64,000 nucleotides of DNA from NCBI GenBank assembly GCA_029210585.1, contig JARGFP010000013.1:1-64000 (forward strand), given 5' to 3'. Below the pieces are notes generated by a model. That model did no database searches. It saw nothing but the letters and a program-made list of their open reading frames with translations, and was not told the DNA's origin. Origin of the DNA: Bacteroidales bacterium (GTDB lineage: Bacteria > Bacteroidota > Bacteroidia > Bacteroidales > GCA-2748055). Made by a program: the position numbers and the translations under genes. Of the stretch, positions 25,980-35,720 are shown in pieces (the stretch's first letter is position 1; each line of letters starts with the position of its first letter).

Positions 25980-26339
25980 TTAGTTGACACTCAATACTTC
26001 TGATATGGCCTGCTTGAAGGTCTCTTTCGGCAGGGCACCCATGGCCATCTGCGGCTGTCCTTCTTTCGGTATGAACAGCAGTGACGGGATGCTCTGGATT
26101 CCGAATACCGCGCTCAGTTCCCTTTGCTCTTCGGTATTTACCTTGTAGATGGTGAGTTTTTCACCATATTCCTCGGCAAGTTCTTCGAGAATGGGGGCCA
26201 CCATCTTGCACGGTCCGCACCAGTCTGCGTAAAAGTCAATAATCGCGGGAGTTGTACCTTCGTATTTCCAGTCTTTGCTGGCTTCGTAGTTGAATACCTT
26301 CTCTTTGAATGTATCAATTGTTAAATGTTCTAAACTCAT
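25980..26339 (-). CDS. trxA: thioredoxin, cytoplasmic
   Basis: 119-residue thioredoxin without export signal. Redox motif WCGPCK in FYADWCGPCKMVAPILEELAEEYG; cis-Pro in FGIQSIPSLLFIP. It begins MSLEHLTIDTFKEKVFNYEAS. It reduces protein disulfides, with thioredoxin reductase encoded elsewhere. The domain before the active site (KAFNYEASKDWKYEGTTPAIIDFYADWCG) closely parallels the following lipoprotein paralogue (MDYESNPSEWIYKGDKPAIIDFYADWCG), supporting recent duplication. A promoter box lies at 26403-26410. Gene symbol is by family, other trx paralogues are likely in the genome. Confidence 0.9.
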   Translation of the reverse strand: MSLEHLTIDTFKEKVFNYEASKDWKYEGTTPAIIDFYADWCGPCKMVAPILEELAEEYGEKLTIYKVNTEEQRELSAVFGIQSIPSLLFIPKEGQPQMAMGALPKETFKQAISEVLSVN

Positions 26340-26402
26340 AATGTTTACTGTTTTGATTTGTGGTTTATTATATAGTCGTTTATTTTCTCAAAACTTACAC
26401 TG

Positions 26403-26410
26403 CAAAAATA
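26403..26410 (-). promoter_or_regulatory. -7 box for the thioredoxin pair
   Basis: Minus-strand TATTTTTG fits TAnnTTTG, 63 bases before the trx ATG at 26339. Confidence 0.4.
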
Positions 26411-26458
26411 TAACAGCGGATCGGGCCTGTCTGTAATAAAAGTCACACAAGGCGTAAC

Positions 26459-27139
26459 TTACTCATTACCTTTGAATTCCAATGCAGTATTGATGAATTC
26501 AGTAAACGGAACCAGCTCCCTGAAGTGCCCTGCGATCACTGCCGGGGCATTTTCAGCAAAAAGTTCCTGTTCCGCAAGCGGATGTGAGAGCAGGTAATGT
26601 TTGTATTTCAGGTATTCGATGTGGGGTGAATCCTTCGGAAATCCCATGGGACCTTTCACCAGTTTATCCCGTTCGGAGGTGGAATAGCCCTGCGTCCGTT
26701 TCGTTTCCAGGAGCGAACCGAATGTATCCGGCTGGTAGAGGATTTCCTGCCTGACCGCATGGAGGTCTGCTTTTTCCGGGCTGTGGACGCCTGCTGCCAG
26801 GAACATTTCATCGTTGCCGATGTGCAGGTAATAGCCGGCTTCCCTGCTTTTCCTGCCTCCCCGTGCCATGTACGCACCGAAATGCGTTTTGTAGGGGGTT
26901 TTGTCCTTTGAAAAACGGATGTCACGGAATATCCTGAACATGGCGTCCTTTGCTTCGAGTCCCGACAACCTGGGATCGTCGAACTGCAGGAGGTCGATGA
27001 CCTTTTGCACCACCACGAGGTACGTGTTGCGTGCACGGTCGTACCGTGGTTTATTGGCATGGAACCACTCACTGTTATTGTTCTGGTCGAGGTCAGAAAG
27101 ATATTGAAGTATCTCTTTCATGTTGCTTTTTACATTCAT
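26459..27139 (-). CDS. DUF2461 family protein
   Basis: About 226 residues of the DUF2461/TIGR02453 family, function not known. Recognisable features: LQYLSDLDQNNNSEWFHANKPRYDRA at the N-terminus, RIFRDIRFSKDKTPYKTHFGAYMARGGRKSREAGYYLHIG, FLAAGVHSPEKADLHAVRQEI, and a conserved LKYKHYLLSHPL. The open frame runs upstream to 27478, but this would overlap the divergent kinase gene and lacks family similarity. I place the start at ATG 27139 (27121, MKEILQ, is the alternative). Confidence 0.85.
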   Translation of the reverse strand: MNVKSNMKEILQYLSDLDQNNNSEWFHANKPRYDRARNTYLVVVQKVIDLLQFDDPRLSGLEAKDAMFRIFRDIRFSKDKTPYKTHFGAYMARGGRKSREAGYYLHIGNDEMFLAAGVHSPEKADLHAVRQEILYQPDTFGSLLETKRTQGYSTSERDKLVKGPMGFPKDSPHIEYLKYKHYLLSHPLAEQELFAENAPAVIAGHFRELVPFTEFINTALEFKGNE

Positions 27140-27244
27140 TAACAATGATTTCGTGGAATAGTTTGCCCGTGTGCAGGGAAGCCTTGCGGTGCACCGGTTC
27201 AATCTTTCTCCAAAATGACTATTTTTAATGCTTAAAGCTTGTGT

Positions 27245-29584
27245 ATGGTGCCTGGAAGTACTGATAAAATCCCGTTTGAGCCTAAGAATCCCTCGGAAGG
27301 GCTTGCTGCCGGTATGCGTGCCATGGAGATGCATTACTGGTACTGGGACATCGCGGAACGGCGACTCTCCGTTGATCCGGAGACCATTGCGCTGCTGGGT
27401 TACAGCGTGAAGGAATTTGACCCGGGTTTGCCAACGTTTGACCGGAATATACATCCTGAGGATATCAAACGGATACACGAAAGTTTCAATGGTTTCCAGG
27501 CAGGTGAAACGGAGGTGTTTGAAATTGAATTCAGGCTAAAATCCAATGCGGTATGGAACTGGTATTATGCCAGGGGCGCCATCCTGAAAAAATCAGAAGC
27601 TGGTCAGCCGGAACTTTTGGGCGGATTGTTGATGGATATTTCCCGGCGTTATAACCGCATGATAGACAGGGCTGAAGAGGCCAGTAAGTTTGAGTTTATA
27701 TTCAGGAACACACGGCAGCCGGTGCTGATCGTCACCATGGGTGATGAACATACTACCGGGAGGATACTGGAGGCCAATGAAGCTGCTGAGCGTCTTTTTG
27801 GCGGCAGGCTGACGGGAATGGATCCTTACGAGCTGATCGACAGCGAATATATGGACCAGCGGCCCGAGCTCCGGGCCAGGCTGATCAACGAGGGCACCGT
27901 CGGGCTGGAGGTCCGGACCTGGGATATCAACGGGAACATGAAATACCTGGATGTGTATGCGCATGCCTACAATTACACGGGGAAAAACCTGTTCATTGCC
28001 ATTATCACAGATAAAACAGAATCGCAGCGGGTGAAGAAGGAGCTGCAGGCATCTGAGAGTGCGCTGCGGCAGAGTGAAAAGATTTACAGGTCGTTGATCC
28101 AGGCTGCGGATGACCGGATCGGGCTGTTCCGGACCGACGGTACGCCGGTGATGCTGAACAATGCATTCTCGGAGGTGCTCGGTTATTCCAACGATGAGTT
28201 CCTGAAACTGGAGGACTGGGAACGGATTCACCCCGACGACAAGGCAGAACTTGAAAAAAAGGCCTCGCAGCTGTTCAGGGAAAAGTTGATTGCAGCGGAG
28301 TACCGGGTGCGGCACAGGGACGGACATTACCTGCACATGAGTTCCAAGAGTGTGCTGTTGAAAGATCCGGAGCTGGAGCATGACTACGTTCTCATAATCA
28401 TCCGGGACATTTCGGGGAAGGTGGAATTTGAAAAGCAACTGATCGCTGCCAAGGAGAAGGCCGAAGAGAGTGATTTGCTGAAATCGGCCTTCCTCGCCAA
28501 TATGTCGCACGAGATCCGTACGCCCATGAATTCCATCGTGGGATTTGCCAACCTGCTCTCCGATGAGGGGCTGGACGAGGAGACCAGGAGAGAATACATT
28601 CAGCGGGTGAACCGGAATTCGGAGCAGTTGCTGGCATTGATCTCCGACATCATTGATCTTGCCAAGATTGAAAGCAACCAGATGACACTGTATTATGCTC
28701 CGATCTTCGTGGAAAACCTGTTCAAGGACCTGTTGAATTTCGGGACAATGCAACTGAAGCAGCGGGACCGGACCGAGATATCGATGGAATATGATCCCGA
28801 TCAGGATGCGTCGGACCTGAAGTTCGAATCGGACCTGGTCAGGCTTACGCAGATTTTACAAAACCTGGTCAATAACGCGGTGAAGTTTACACACAGGGGA
28901 AAGATCACGGTCGGGTACCGGGTGCACGAAACTACCATCCGTATCTTTGTAAAAGATACCGGCACCGGTATCGACAGGGAGAATTTTGAGGTGATCTTCG
29001 ACCAGTTCCGTCAGCTCGACGGATCCAATATAAGGCGATACGGGGGGACGGGACTCGGACTGTCGATTTGCAGGAACCTGGCCACACTGTTGAAGGGAAA
29101 GATCTGGGTAGAATCTGAAATGGGTAGCGGATCTGAGTTCTGCGTGGAGATTCCGCTGAAAACCGGAACAACGGTACTTTCTGCTGAAAAGAATCCCGTT
29201 TCGCATGCGGAAATTGACAGGGACATGCGGTTGCTGATCGTGGATGATGATCCCGACAACCTGATGTTATTGAAAACCCTGTTGCGCAATGAGGGATTCC
29301 AGGTAGTGACTGCCGATTCGGGTTACCGCGCACTGGAGATTCTTGAGCGGGAAGCGCTGCCGGGCTTGGTCCTCCTGGACCTGCAGATGCCGGTGATGAG
29401 CGGATTGCAAACCCTGAAGATCATACGGGAAAAATACCCGGAACTGAAGGTGGCGGGCCAGTCGGCATACGCCATTACGGCTGATAAGGAAAGGTCCATG
29501 GTAGCAGGATTTGATGCCTATATCACCAAGCCTTACGACCGCAATGCCATGGTCAGCATGATCGGACAGCTGCTGGGTAAATGA
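27245..29584 (+). CDS. hybrid sensor histidine kinase (PAS-PAS-PAS-HisKA-HATPase-REC)
   Basis: Soluble hybrid two-component kinase of about 779 residues. There are three PAS-type sensor domains: LSVDPETIALLGYSVKEFDP, a middle one with ILEANEAAERLFGGR, and VMLNNAFSEVLGYSNDEFLKLEDWERIHPDD with a PAC tail. The H box is ANMSHEIRTPMNSIVGFA (phosphoacceptor His). The N box is LVNNAVKFTHRG, followed by KDTGTGIDRE and GGTGLGLSICRNL. The C-terminal receiver has VDDDPDN, the phosphoacceptor LLDLQMPVMSG and TKPYD. No transmembrane segment is visible, so it senses inside the cell. Start: ATG 27245, because the earlier TTG 27239 is unlikely. No partner regulator is adjacent. Confidence 0.95.
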   Translation: MVPGSTDKIPFEPKNPSEGLAAGMRAMEMHYWYWDIAERRLSVDPETIALLGYSVKEFDPGLPTFDRNIHPEDIKRIHESFNGFQAGETEVFEIEFRLKSNAVWNWYYARGAILKKSEAGQPELLGGLLMDISRRYNRMIDRAEEASKFEFIFRNTRQPVLIVTMGDEHTTGRILEANEAAERLFGGRLTGMDPYELIDSEYMDQRPELRARLINEGTVGLEVRTWDINGNMKYLDVYAHAYNYTGKNLFIAIITDKTESQRVKKELQASESALRQSEKIYRSLIQAADDRIGLFRTDGTPVMLNNAFSEVLGYSNDEFLKLEDWERIHPDDKAELEKKASQLFREKLIAAEYRVRHRDGHYLHMSSKSVLLKDPELEHDYVLIIIRDISGKVEFEKQLIAAKEKAEESDLLKSAFLANMSHEIRTPMNSIVGFANLLSDEGLDEETRREYIQRVNRNSEQLLALISDIIDLAKIESNQMTLYYAPIFVENLFKDLLNFGTMQLKQRDRTEISMEYDPDQDASDLKFESDLVRLTQILQNLVNNAVKFTHRGKITVGYRVHETTIRIFVKDTGTGIDRENFEVIFDQFRQLDGSNIRRYGGTGLGLSICRNLATLLKGKIWVESEMGSGSEFCVEIPLKTGTTVLSAEKNPVSHAEIDRDMRLLIVDDDPDNLMLLKTLLRNEGFQVVTADSGYRALEILEREALPGLVLLDLQMPVMSGLQTLKIIREKYPELKVAGQSAYAITADKERSMVAGFDAYITKPYDRNAMVSMIGQLLGK

Positions 29585-29669
29585 CAGCATTTTGGTTTCG
29601 TGAAGCTTTGGGGGCGAGTGCATCATATTTTTACTATTTTTATCGGCTGCAACCTTAAACGACCGATGT

Positions 29670-31406
29670 ATGCAAAAGATAAACAATTTCCTCCTGGGAA
29701 TGAACGACTACCTGGGTGGCCACTGGTGGTTTGTATATTTACTTCTTTTTACCGGGATCTTTTTTACAGTCTACCTTGGATTTCCGCAAGTCAGGTATTT
29801 CGGCCATGCCCTGAAGATTGTCAGGGGCAGGTTCGACCGCAAGGAGGATATCGGTGACACGTCTCATTTCCAGGCGCTTACAACTGCGCTTTCGGGAACG
29901 GTCGGCACAGGTAACATCGCCGGGGTGGCATTGGCCATCCACCTGGGAGGACCCGCTGCCCTGTTCTGGATGCTCATTACTGCTGTCTTTGGCATGTGTA
30001 CCAAGTTCGTGGAGGTGACCATTTCCCACAAGTACCGGGACATCCTGCCAGACGGCAGTATCTCGGGCGGTCCGATGTATTATATGAAGAAACGGCTGAA
30101 TATCAGGACCAGGTCGGGGAAGATTATCAGGACCGGTGCCATCCTCGGGGCGTTTTTTGCATTTGCAACCATCCTTTCATCCTTCGGAACGGGCAGCCTG
30201 CCGCAAATCAACAGCATCGCGGATGCCCTGTTTAAATCTTTCGGACTGAAACACATCATCACCGGGGCGGTGTTGGCGGTACTGCTGGGACTGGTGATCA
30301 TCGGGGGGATCAAAAGGATCGCAAAAGTGACATCCACGCTGGTTCCTGTGATGGCTTTTATATATATCGTAGGTGCACTTCTTGTGATCGCCACCAATTA
30401 TGAAAACGTCGGACCTTCTTTTGTATCCATTTTTACCGATGCCTTCACGGTCACTGCCGCAGTGGGCGGATTTCTCGGATCCTCGTTTGCATTTACATTC
30501 AACAAGGGTGTGAACAGGGGGTTGTTTTCCAACGAGGCGGGGCAGGGTTCTGCTCCCATTGCGCACTCGGCGGCAAAGGCCCAGGAGCCTGTGTCGGAAG
30601 GCATGGTTGCGATCCTGGAACCCTTCATCGATACCATTCTCATTTGTACAATTACCGGTTTGGTGCTGTTGTCGTCAGGTGTATGGAACGAAAAGATCGA
30701 CAACAAATTTGAGCAGGCAGACCTTGAAATACTGGCAGGTTCCTATTCCGACGGGGATGTTTCCGATGTCCGGTTGCTGAGCCGCTATTTCAGCAATGAT
30801 ACCGTTTTAAAAGCATATAACGGCGAGATACAGGTAACGGACGGAGTGATCAGCACTTCCGGGGTCACTGTGCTGCATGCGGAATCCTTTGCCGAAGAGG
30901 TGAAAGTGTACAGCGGTGACCGGGTCTATTCGGGATTGATTCCCGTCAGGCAGGGTCGCCTGTATTTCAGCGGGGAGCAGGTATCTTCGGCAAACATCCA
31001 CCTCGAGGGAAAATCGCTGATACACAGTGCCGCCCTTACGACGGAAGCCTTCAAGCGCAGCATCCTGGGCGACTATGGACAGTACATCGTGGCCATCGGG
31101 CTGTTGCTGTTTGCTTTTTCCACGGCCATTTCATGGTCGTATTACGGTGGACGGGCAGTCACTTACCTGTTCGGCACACGCTATGTGATCGTTTACCGGA
31201 TGTTCTATGTGGTCGCCTTTTTCCTGGCATCGTTCACCGATACTACCATTGTCTGGAACCTGTCATACATTACCATTGCACTGATGACGATTCCCAACCT
31301 GGCAGGGATCCTGATCCTCCGGAAGGACATCAAATCAACGATTAACCAGTACTGGAAAGATTTCAGGAATGACTGGCCCGATGAGCGGGTCCCAAGGGGG
31401 AGCTGA
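29670..31406 (+). CDS. alanine/glycine:cation symporter (AGCS family)
   Basis: Sodium- (or proton-) coupled amino-acid symporter in the inner membrane, 578 residues. The AGCS signature is [23 protein letters not shown] in the second helix, with [43 protein letters not shown] and the late helix [21 protein letters not shown] soluble insertion of about 110 residues ([20 protein letters not shown] to [19 protein letters not shown]) splits the last helices; E. coli-type AGCS proteins lack it. It follows the hybrid kinase in the same direction after 85 bases, which could mean coordination, but no shared promoter is proven. Confidence 0.93.
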   Translation: MQKINNFLLGMNDYLGGHWWFVYLLLFTGIFFTVYLGFPQVRYFGHALKIVRGRFDRKEDIGDTSHFQALTTALSGTVGTGNIAGVALAIHLGGPAALFWMLITAVFGMCTKFVEVTISHKYRDILPDGSISGGPMYYMKKRLNIRTRSGKIIRTGAILGAFFAFATILSSFGTGSLPQINSIADALFKSFGLKHIITGAVLAVLLGLVIIGGIKRIAKVTSTLVPVMAFIYIVGALLVIATNYENVGPSFVSIFTDAFTVTAAVGGFLGSSFAFTFNKGVNRGLFSNEAGQGSAPIAHSAAKAQEPVSEGMVAILEPFIDTILICTITGLVLLSSGVWNEKIDNKFEQADLEILAGSYSDGDVSDVRLLSRYFSNDTVLKAYNGEIQVTDGVISTSGVTVLHAESFAEEVKVYSGDRVYSGLIPVRQGRLYFSGEQVSSANIHLEGKSLIHSAALTTEAFKRSILGDYGQYIVAIGLLLFAFSTAISWSYYGGRAVTYLFGTRYVIVYRMFYVVAFFLASFTDTTIVWNLSYITIALMTIPNLAGILILRKDIKSTINQYWKDFRNDWPDERVPRGS

Positions 31407-31416
31407 TACAGCTCCC
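31398..31416 (+). terminator. hairpin at the symporter stop codon
   Basis: Perfect GGGAGCT-GATAC-AGCTCCC hairpin overlapping the TGA stop of the symporter gene. No T-run follows, so it is only a weak terminator candidate or an mRNA-stabilising end. Confidence 0.35.
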
Positions 31417-31496
31417 GGACCTGTCTGCAGAAAGATATGCATCTTTACCTGACATTGCCAGCCCCGTTCCTGGCATAGCCAGCGCCATTCGCGGTA

Positions 31497-32897
31497 TTAC
31501 TTCCGGTGCAGCAGCAATACGTTTTCAATATGGTGCGTATGCGGGAACATGTCCACTGCCTGGTTCCGGGGGAAGGTATATTTTTCTGAAAGCAGCCGGA
31601 CATCTCTGGCCTGGGTGGCAGGGTTGCAGCTTACGTAGACGATCTTTTCAGGTGCAACTTCCAGCAGTGCCTCCACCACCTGCTGGTGCATTCCCGCCCT
31701 CGGAGGATCGGTGATGACCACTTCCGGCCGTCCATGTTCAGCCATGAAATCCGCGTTGAACAGGTCCTTCATGTCCCCGGCATGAAACGAGGTATTGGCG
31801 ATCCCGTTCAGGTTTGAATTGACCACTGCATCAGCAATGGCTTCGGGAACCGATTCGATGCCCACTACTTTTCCTGCTCCGCCTGCAATATAATTCGCGA
31901 TGGTACCGGCACCGGTATAGAGGTCATACACAATCTCGTCTCCCCTGAGTCCGGCAAATTCCTTGGTTTTCCTGTAGAGCTCCAGCGCCTGGGAGGTATT
32001 GGTCTGGAAAAATGATTTGGGACCGATCTTGAATTTCAGTCCGTCGAGTTCCTCGATGAGGTGGTCGCGGCCGCTGAACACTTTGATGTCCTGGTCGTAG
32101 AGCGTCTCGTTCAACTTCGGGTTGATCACGTACATCAGGCTGGTGATCCCTTTCACCTTGCCGTTGAGGTTTTCGAGCATCTCGTACACCACCGGTTCGT
32201 CGAACTGGACCGATACTACCACCATCACTTCGCCGGTGGTGGTGGTCCGGATGATCACGTTGCGCAGGAGTCCCTCGTTTGTCCTGTGGTCATAGAAACT
32301 CAGTCCTTGCTGCAGCGCAAATTCCCTGAGGGTGTCCCTGATTTCATTGCTCGGGTCTTCCTGCAGGTAGCATTTTTCCACATCCACCACGCGGTCGAAC
32401 CTCCCGGGCACATGGAAACCCACACCGTTCCGGTTGGCAAATACCTGGTCGCCGCCGGCTTCTTCATCCGACAGCCAGCGGTGATTGGAGAAGGTATATT
32501 CCAGCTTGTTGCGGTAGAACCTGGTTTTTTCGGCCCCGAGGATGGAATCGATCCTGTCGATCCTGATTTTCCCGATACGCTGCAGGGCATCCTGCACCTG
32601 TTTTTCCTTGTATTTGAGCTGCAGCGGATAAGGAAGGTGTTGCCACTTGCACCCGCCGCAGGTCCCGAAATGGGAACAAAACGGTTCCGTGCGTTCATCG
32701 GAATAGCTGACGTAGCGTGTGACTCTGGCTTCCAGGTATTTTTTGCGTTTCCGTGTTACCTGCAGGTCGACCACATCGCCCGGTACCGCTCCCGGCACAA
32801 ACACCACCAGGTCATCGATCCTGGCGATGGATTTTCCTTCGGCAGCGATATCTGCTATGGTAATGGCTTCATAGGCCGGTAACTTTCTTCTCCCCAT
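31497..32897 (-). CDS. rlmD: 23S rRNA (uracil-C5)-methyltransferase, RlmD/RumA type
   Basis: TrmA/RumA family SAM-dependent methyltransferase; RlmD methylates U1939 of 23S rRNA. An N-terminal TRAM domain (ITIADIAAEGKSIARIDDLVVFVPGAVPGDVVDLQV) is followed by the iron-sulfur cluster motif FCSHFGTCGGCKWQH. The catalytic parts include VYDLYTGAGTIANYIA, ITDPPRAGMHQQVVE and YVSCNPATQARDV with the nucleophilic Cys. The -7 box at 32919-32926 lies over the longer TTG start (32921), so ATG 32897 (MGRRKLPAY) or 32906 is the real start. The exact target base is inferred from the family only. Confidence 0.9.
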   Translation of the reverse strand: MGRRKLPAYEAITIADIAAEGKSIARIDDLVVFVPGAVPGDVVDLQVTRKRKKYLEARVTRYVSYSDERTEPFCSHFGTCGGCKWQHLPYPLQLKYKEKQVQDALQRIGKIRIDRIDSILGAEKTRFYRNKLEYTFSNHRWLSDEEAGGDQVFANRNGVGFHVPGRFDRVVDVEKCYLQEDPSNEIRDTLREFALQQGLSFYDHRTNEGLLRNVIIRTTTTGEVMVVVSVQFDEPVVYEMLENLNGKVKGITSLMYVINPKLNETLYDQDIKVFSGRDHLIEELDGLKFKIGPKSFFQTNTSQALELYRKTKEFAGLRGDEIVYDLYTGAGTIANYIAGGAGKVVGIESVPEAIADAVVNSNLNGIANTSFHAGDMKDLFNADFMAEHGRPEVVITDPPRAGMHQQVVEALLEVAPEKIVYVSCNPATQARDVRLLSEKYTFPRNQAVDMFPHTHHIENVLLLHRK

Positions 32898-32918
32898 TGC
32901 ATGCATTGTTTGATCCTG

Positions 32919-32926
32919 CAAAGATA
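32919..32926 (-). promoter_or_regulatory. -7 box for rlmD
   Basis: Minus-strand TATCTTTG, a full match to TAnnTTTG. It overlaps the TTG at 32921 and so excludes that codon as the start; ATG 32897 leaves a leader of about 15 bases. Confidence 0.5.
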
Positions 32927-32972
32927 GTCAGCGGATCGGGAAAAGCACCAAGGACTTCAGTACTGTTGCGTT

Positions 32973-33449
32973 TTATTCAATAACGGAAGCGAGGATTTTC
33001 TCGGTATCGGCAGCGGCATCTGACATCGTGCTACGGATGATCTTGCTCATGGGTTTGGACATCAGCCCGGAGTTCATCCGTGACACGTATATGTTCCCGT
33101 TGGATTTTTCATAGATTGCGATCCGGCAGGGCATCAGCGTGGAAACGATCCGTTCGTCGTCCTGTTTGAGTACCTTGTAGGCATGGTCGGGATGACATAT
33201 TTCGTAGACCTTCACCTGGCGGACATCCTTGCCGAACTTGTGCATTGTTGCCTGCAGGTCGTTGATATGCGGGATCTTCCAACCCAGGGAATCGACCGAT
33301 TTTTCAATTTGGGCAAGTGTAGTTTCAAAATCATGTTTACTTTTGTTCTCTTTAAGCATCAGTGAGGGGGAACTGAAGAAGATCGCAAGCACTGCGATGA
33401 GGGCTCCTGCGACAAGCCCGATAATGATTCCTGTTGTCATGTTTTTCAT
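32973..33449 (-). CDS. DUF302 domain protein
   Basis: 158 residues with an N-terminal membrane anchor (GIIIGLVAGALIAVLAIFF) and a DUF302 domain: HDFETTLAQIEKSVDSLGWKIPHINDLQ, QVKVYEICHPDHAYKVLKQDDERIVSTLMPCRIAIYEKSNGNIYVSRMN. The conserved PCR(I) and the ligand-like C and H residues are present (EICHPDH). The family binds a ligand of unknown nature and often occurs near thioredoxin or sulfur genes. No such neighbour is close here. Divergent from the ABC-F gene. Confidence 0.88.
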   Translation of the reverse strand: MKNMTTGIIIGLVAGALIAVLAIFFSSPSLMLKENKSKHDFETTLAQIEKSVDSLGWKIPHINDLQATMHKFGKDVRQVKVYEICHPDHAYKVLKQDDERIVSTLMPCRIAIYEKSNGNIYVSRMNSGLMSKPMSKIIRSTMSDAAADTEKILASVIE

Positions 33450-33664
33450 TGTTAAGGTATTTATAAATCACTTTATATATGTACAATAAACTTTCATTTT
33501 TGTTCGGATGAGCGGGTGTACCGCGTAAAACAATTATTAACGGAAGTCCCTGCGGGGAGTGTTTTTTGTATTTCAGGAAAAAAGAAAACAAAACAACCGC
33601 TGCATGGTCTAATGTGGGGATATGAATATGCAATTGACCCCGCGCTTGAATATATGCAAACCAG

Positions 33665-35593
33665 ATGATATCAGTTGACAATGTAACCATACGATTCGGA
33701 GCATTTACCCTTTTTGACTCCATCTCCTTCCAGCTCAGTAAAAATGACCGCGTGGGGCTTGTCGGGCGCAATGGTGCCGGCAAGACCACGTTGCTGAACC
33801 TGATCGACGGACGCCAGCAGCCCGATGAGGGCATGGTGGTGCGATCCGGATCCACGGACATCGGCTACCTGCCCCAGCAGATGAGGCACTCGGGTTCCAG
33901 GACCCTTTACAATGAAACGCTCCAGGCGTTCGGGCACATCCTGGAGATCGAGGCGAAGATTGCATCGCTCAACAAGGCACTGGAGGAGCGGACCGATTAT
34001 GAGTCGGACGGGTACATGAAGCTGATCGAGCAGCTGCATACACTTACTGAACGTTTCGAGCTGGAAGGCGGCAGTGCGATCCATGCAGACGTGGAGCAGA
34101 CCCTGGTGGGACTGGGATTCAGTCCGTCGGACATGGACCGGCCCGTAACCGAGTTTTCGGGTGGATGGCGGATGCGGATTGAGCTGGCCAAGATCCTGCT
34201 GCGAAAGCCCGACTATATCCTGCTTGATGAGCCCACGAACCACCTGGACATTGACTCCATCCAGTGGCTCGAGGATTACCTGGCCACGTTCGGCGGCGGT
34301 GTGCTGGTGATATCGCACGACAGGATATTCCTTGACAGGGTGACCAACCGGACGCTTGATCTCTCGCTGGGAAAGATCTATGATTACAAAGTGGGGTTCT
34401 CCCAATATGTAAAACTGAAGGAGGAGCGGATTGAACACCAGTCTGCATCCTATGAGAACCAGCAGAAGATGATCAGGGATACGGAAAAATTCATCGAGCG
34501 ATTCCGTTACAAGGCCACCAAGGCGGTGCAGGTACAGTCGCGCGTGAAACAGTTGGACAAGCTCGACAGGATCGAGGTGGAGCAGGAGGACAGACTTTCG
34601 ATGCACCTGCGTTTCCCGGTGGCGAAGCGGTCGGGGAAGATCGTAATGGAGATCGGCCAGTTGTCGAAATCGTATGGTGACAACGAAGTGTTGAAGGACA
34701 TCGACATGGTGATCCAGCGGGGGGAGAAAGTGGCGTTCGTGGGCAGGAACGGGGAAGGGAAGACCACGCTGTCGCGAATCATTGTGGGGGAACTGGATTA
34801 TCGCGGTGGTTTCAAGCTGGGGCATAACGTTGAGCTTGGCTATTTTGCGCAAAATCAGGATGAGCTGATGGATGAGAACAAGACTGTTTTGGAGACGGTG
34901 GATGCAGTGGCTGTGGGAGATATCCGGACAAAGATGCGGGATATCCTCGGGGCCTTTTTGTTCCGGGGTGAGGACGTCGATAAGAAGGTGAAAGTATTGT
35001 CGGGTGGCGAACGCTCCCGGCTGGCCATGGCGGTCATGATCCTGCAGCCTTTCAACCTGCTGATCCTGGATGAGCCCACCAATCACCTGGACATGAACTC
35101 AAAGGATATCCTGAAGAATGCATTGCTGCAGTATGATGGCACCTTGATCGTGGTATCGCACGACCGGGAATTTCTCGACGGGCTGGTCGACAAGGTATAT
35201 GAATTCAGGAACAAGGGGATCAGGGAGTATATCGGTGGCATCTTTGAATTCCTGGAGAAAAGGAAGATCCGGTCCATTCGCGAGATTGAGCGGCGCGGTG
35301 CGCAACCAAAGGTTGCAACGGCAAGCGGGGAAGGTTCAAAAATGGATTACCAGGAGAAGAAGGTGTTTGAGCGTAAGCTGCGAAAACATGAGCGCGCCGT
35401 GAAGGAGCTGGAGGATGCCATTGCTGCCAGCGAGAAGGAAATCAGCGAGATGGACAGGATAATGGCTGAACCGGACAATATTGAGGACCAATCGCTGTTC
35501 TTTTCTTACAGGGAAAAGCGAAACGAGCTGGATCGGCTGATGGAGCGATGGGAGCGGGCTTCGTCCGACCTGGAGCAGTTGAAAGGCAGCTGA
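33665..35593 (+). CDS. ABC-F family ATPase
   Basis: Soluble ATPase with two ABC cassettes and no membrane part, a translation factor class that acts at the ribosomal E-site. Cassette 1 has the Walker A GRNGAGKTTLLNL and LLDEPTNHLDIDSIQWLEDYL; cassette 2 has GRNGEGKTTLSRI, LSGGERSRLAMAV and LILDEPTNHLDMNSKD. Both ATP sites therefore keep their catalytic Glu. The interdomain linker (KVGFSQYVKLKEERIEHQSASYENQQ) is the P-site-tRNA-interacting motif region. A C-terminal coiled coil (VFERKLRKHERAVKELEDAIAASEKEI) makes it Uup/YfmR-like. 642 residues. The paralogue type is not certain. Confidence 0.93.
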   Translation: MISVDNVTIRFGAFTLFDSISFQLSKNDRVGLVGRNGAGKTTLLNLIDGRQQPDEGMVVRSGSTDIGYLPQQMRHSGSRTLYNETLQAFGHILEIEAKIASLNKALEERTDYESDGYMKLIEQLHTLTERFELEGGSAIHADVEQTLVGLGFSPSDMDRPVTEFSGGWRMRIELAKILLRKPDYILLDEPTNHLDIDSIQWLEDYLATFGGGVLVISHDRIFLDRVTNRTLDLSLGKIYDYKVGFSQYVKLKEERIEHQSASYENQQKMIRDTEKFIERFRYKATKAVQVQSRVKQLDKLDRIEVEQEDRLSMHLRFPVAKRSGKIVMEIGQLSKSYGDNEVLKDIDMVIQRGEKVAFVGRNGEGKTTLSRIIVGELDYRGGFKLGHNVELGYFAQNQDELMDENKTVLETVDAVAVGDIRTKMRDILGAFLFRGEDVDKKVKVLSGGERSRLAMAVMILQPFNLLILDEPTNHLDMNSKDILKNALLQYDGTLIVVSHDREFLDGLVDKVYEFRNKGIREYIGGIFEFLEKRKIRSIREIERRGAQPKVATASGEGSKMDYQEKKVFERKLRKHERAVKELEDAIAASEKEISEMDRIMAEPDNIEDQSLFFSYREKRNELDRLMERWERASSDLEQLKGS

Positions 35594-35720
35594 ACCGGGC
35601 TGGTAAGTTGTCATGCCGGGTTTTATCTGTCCGCCATACTGCTTTGAAAGGCGGATCTGTTCTGAAAAATGAAAAGAAACAGATGAATTTGCGTATTTTG
35701 CATCTTCTTTAGAATTCTGA

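Noticed and set aside
26459-27478. Longer DUF2461 frame reaching 27478
   Set aside because: The first 113 codons would lie over the divergent kinase gene and have no family similarity; start near 27139 or 27121 fits.
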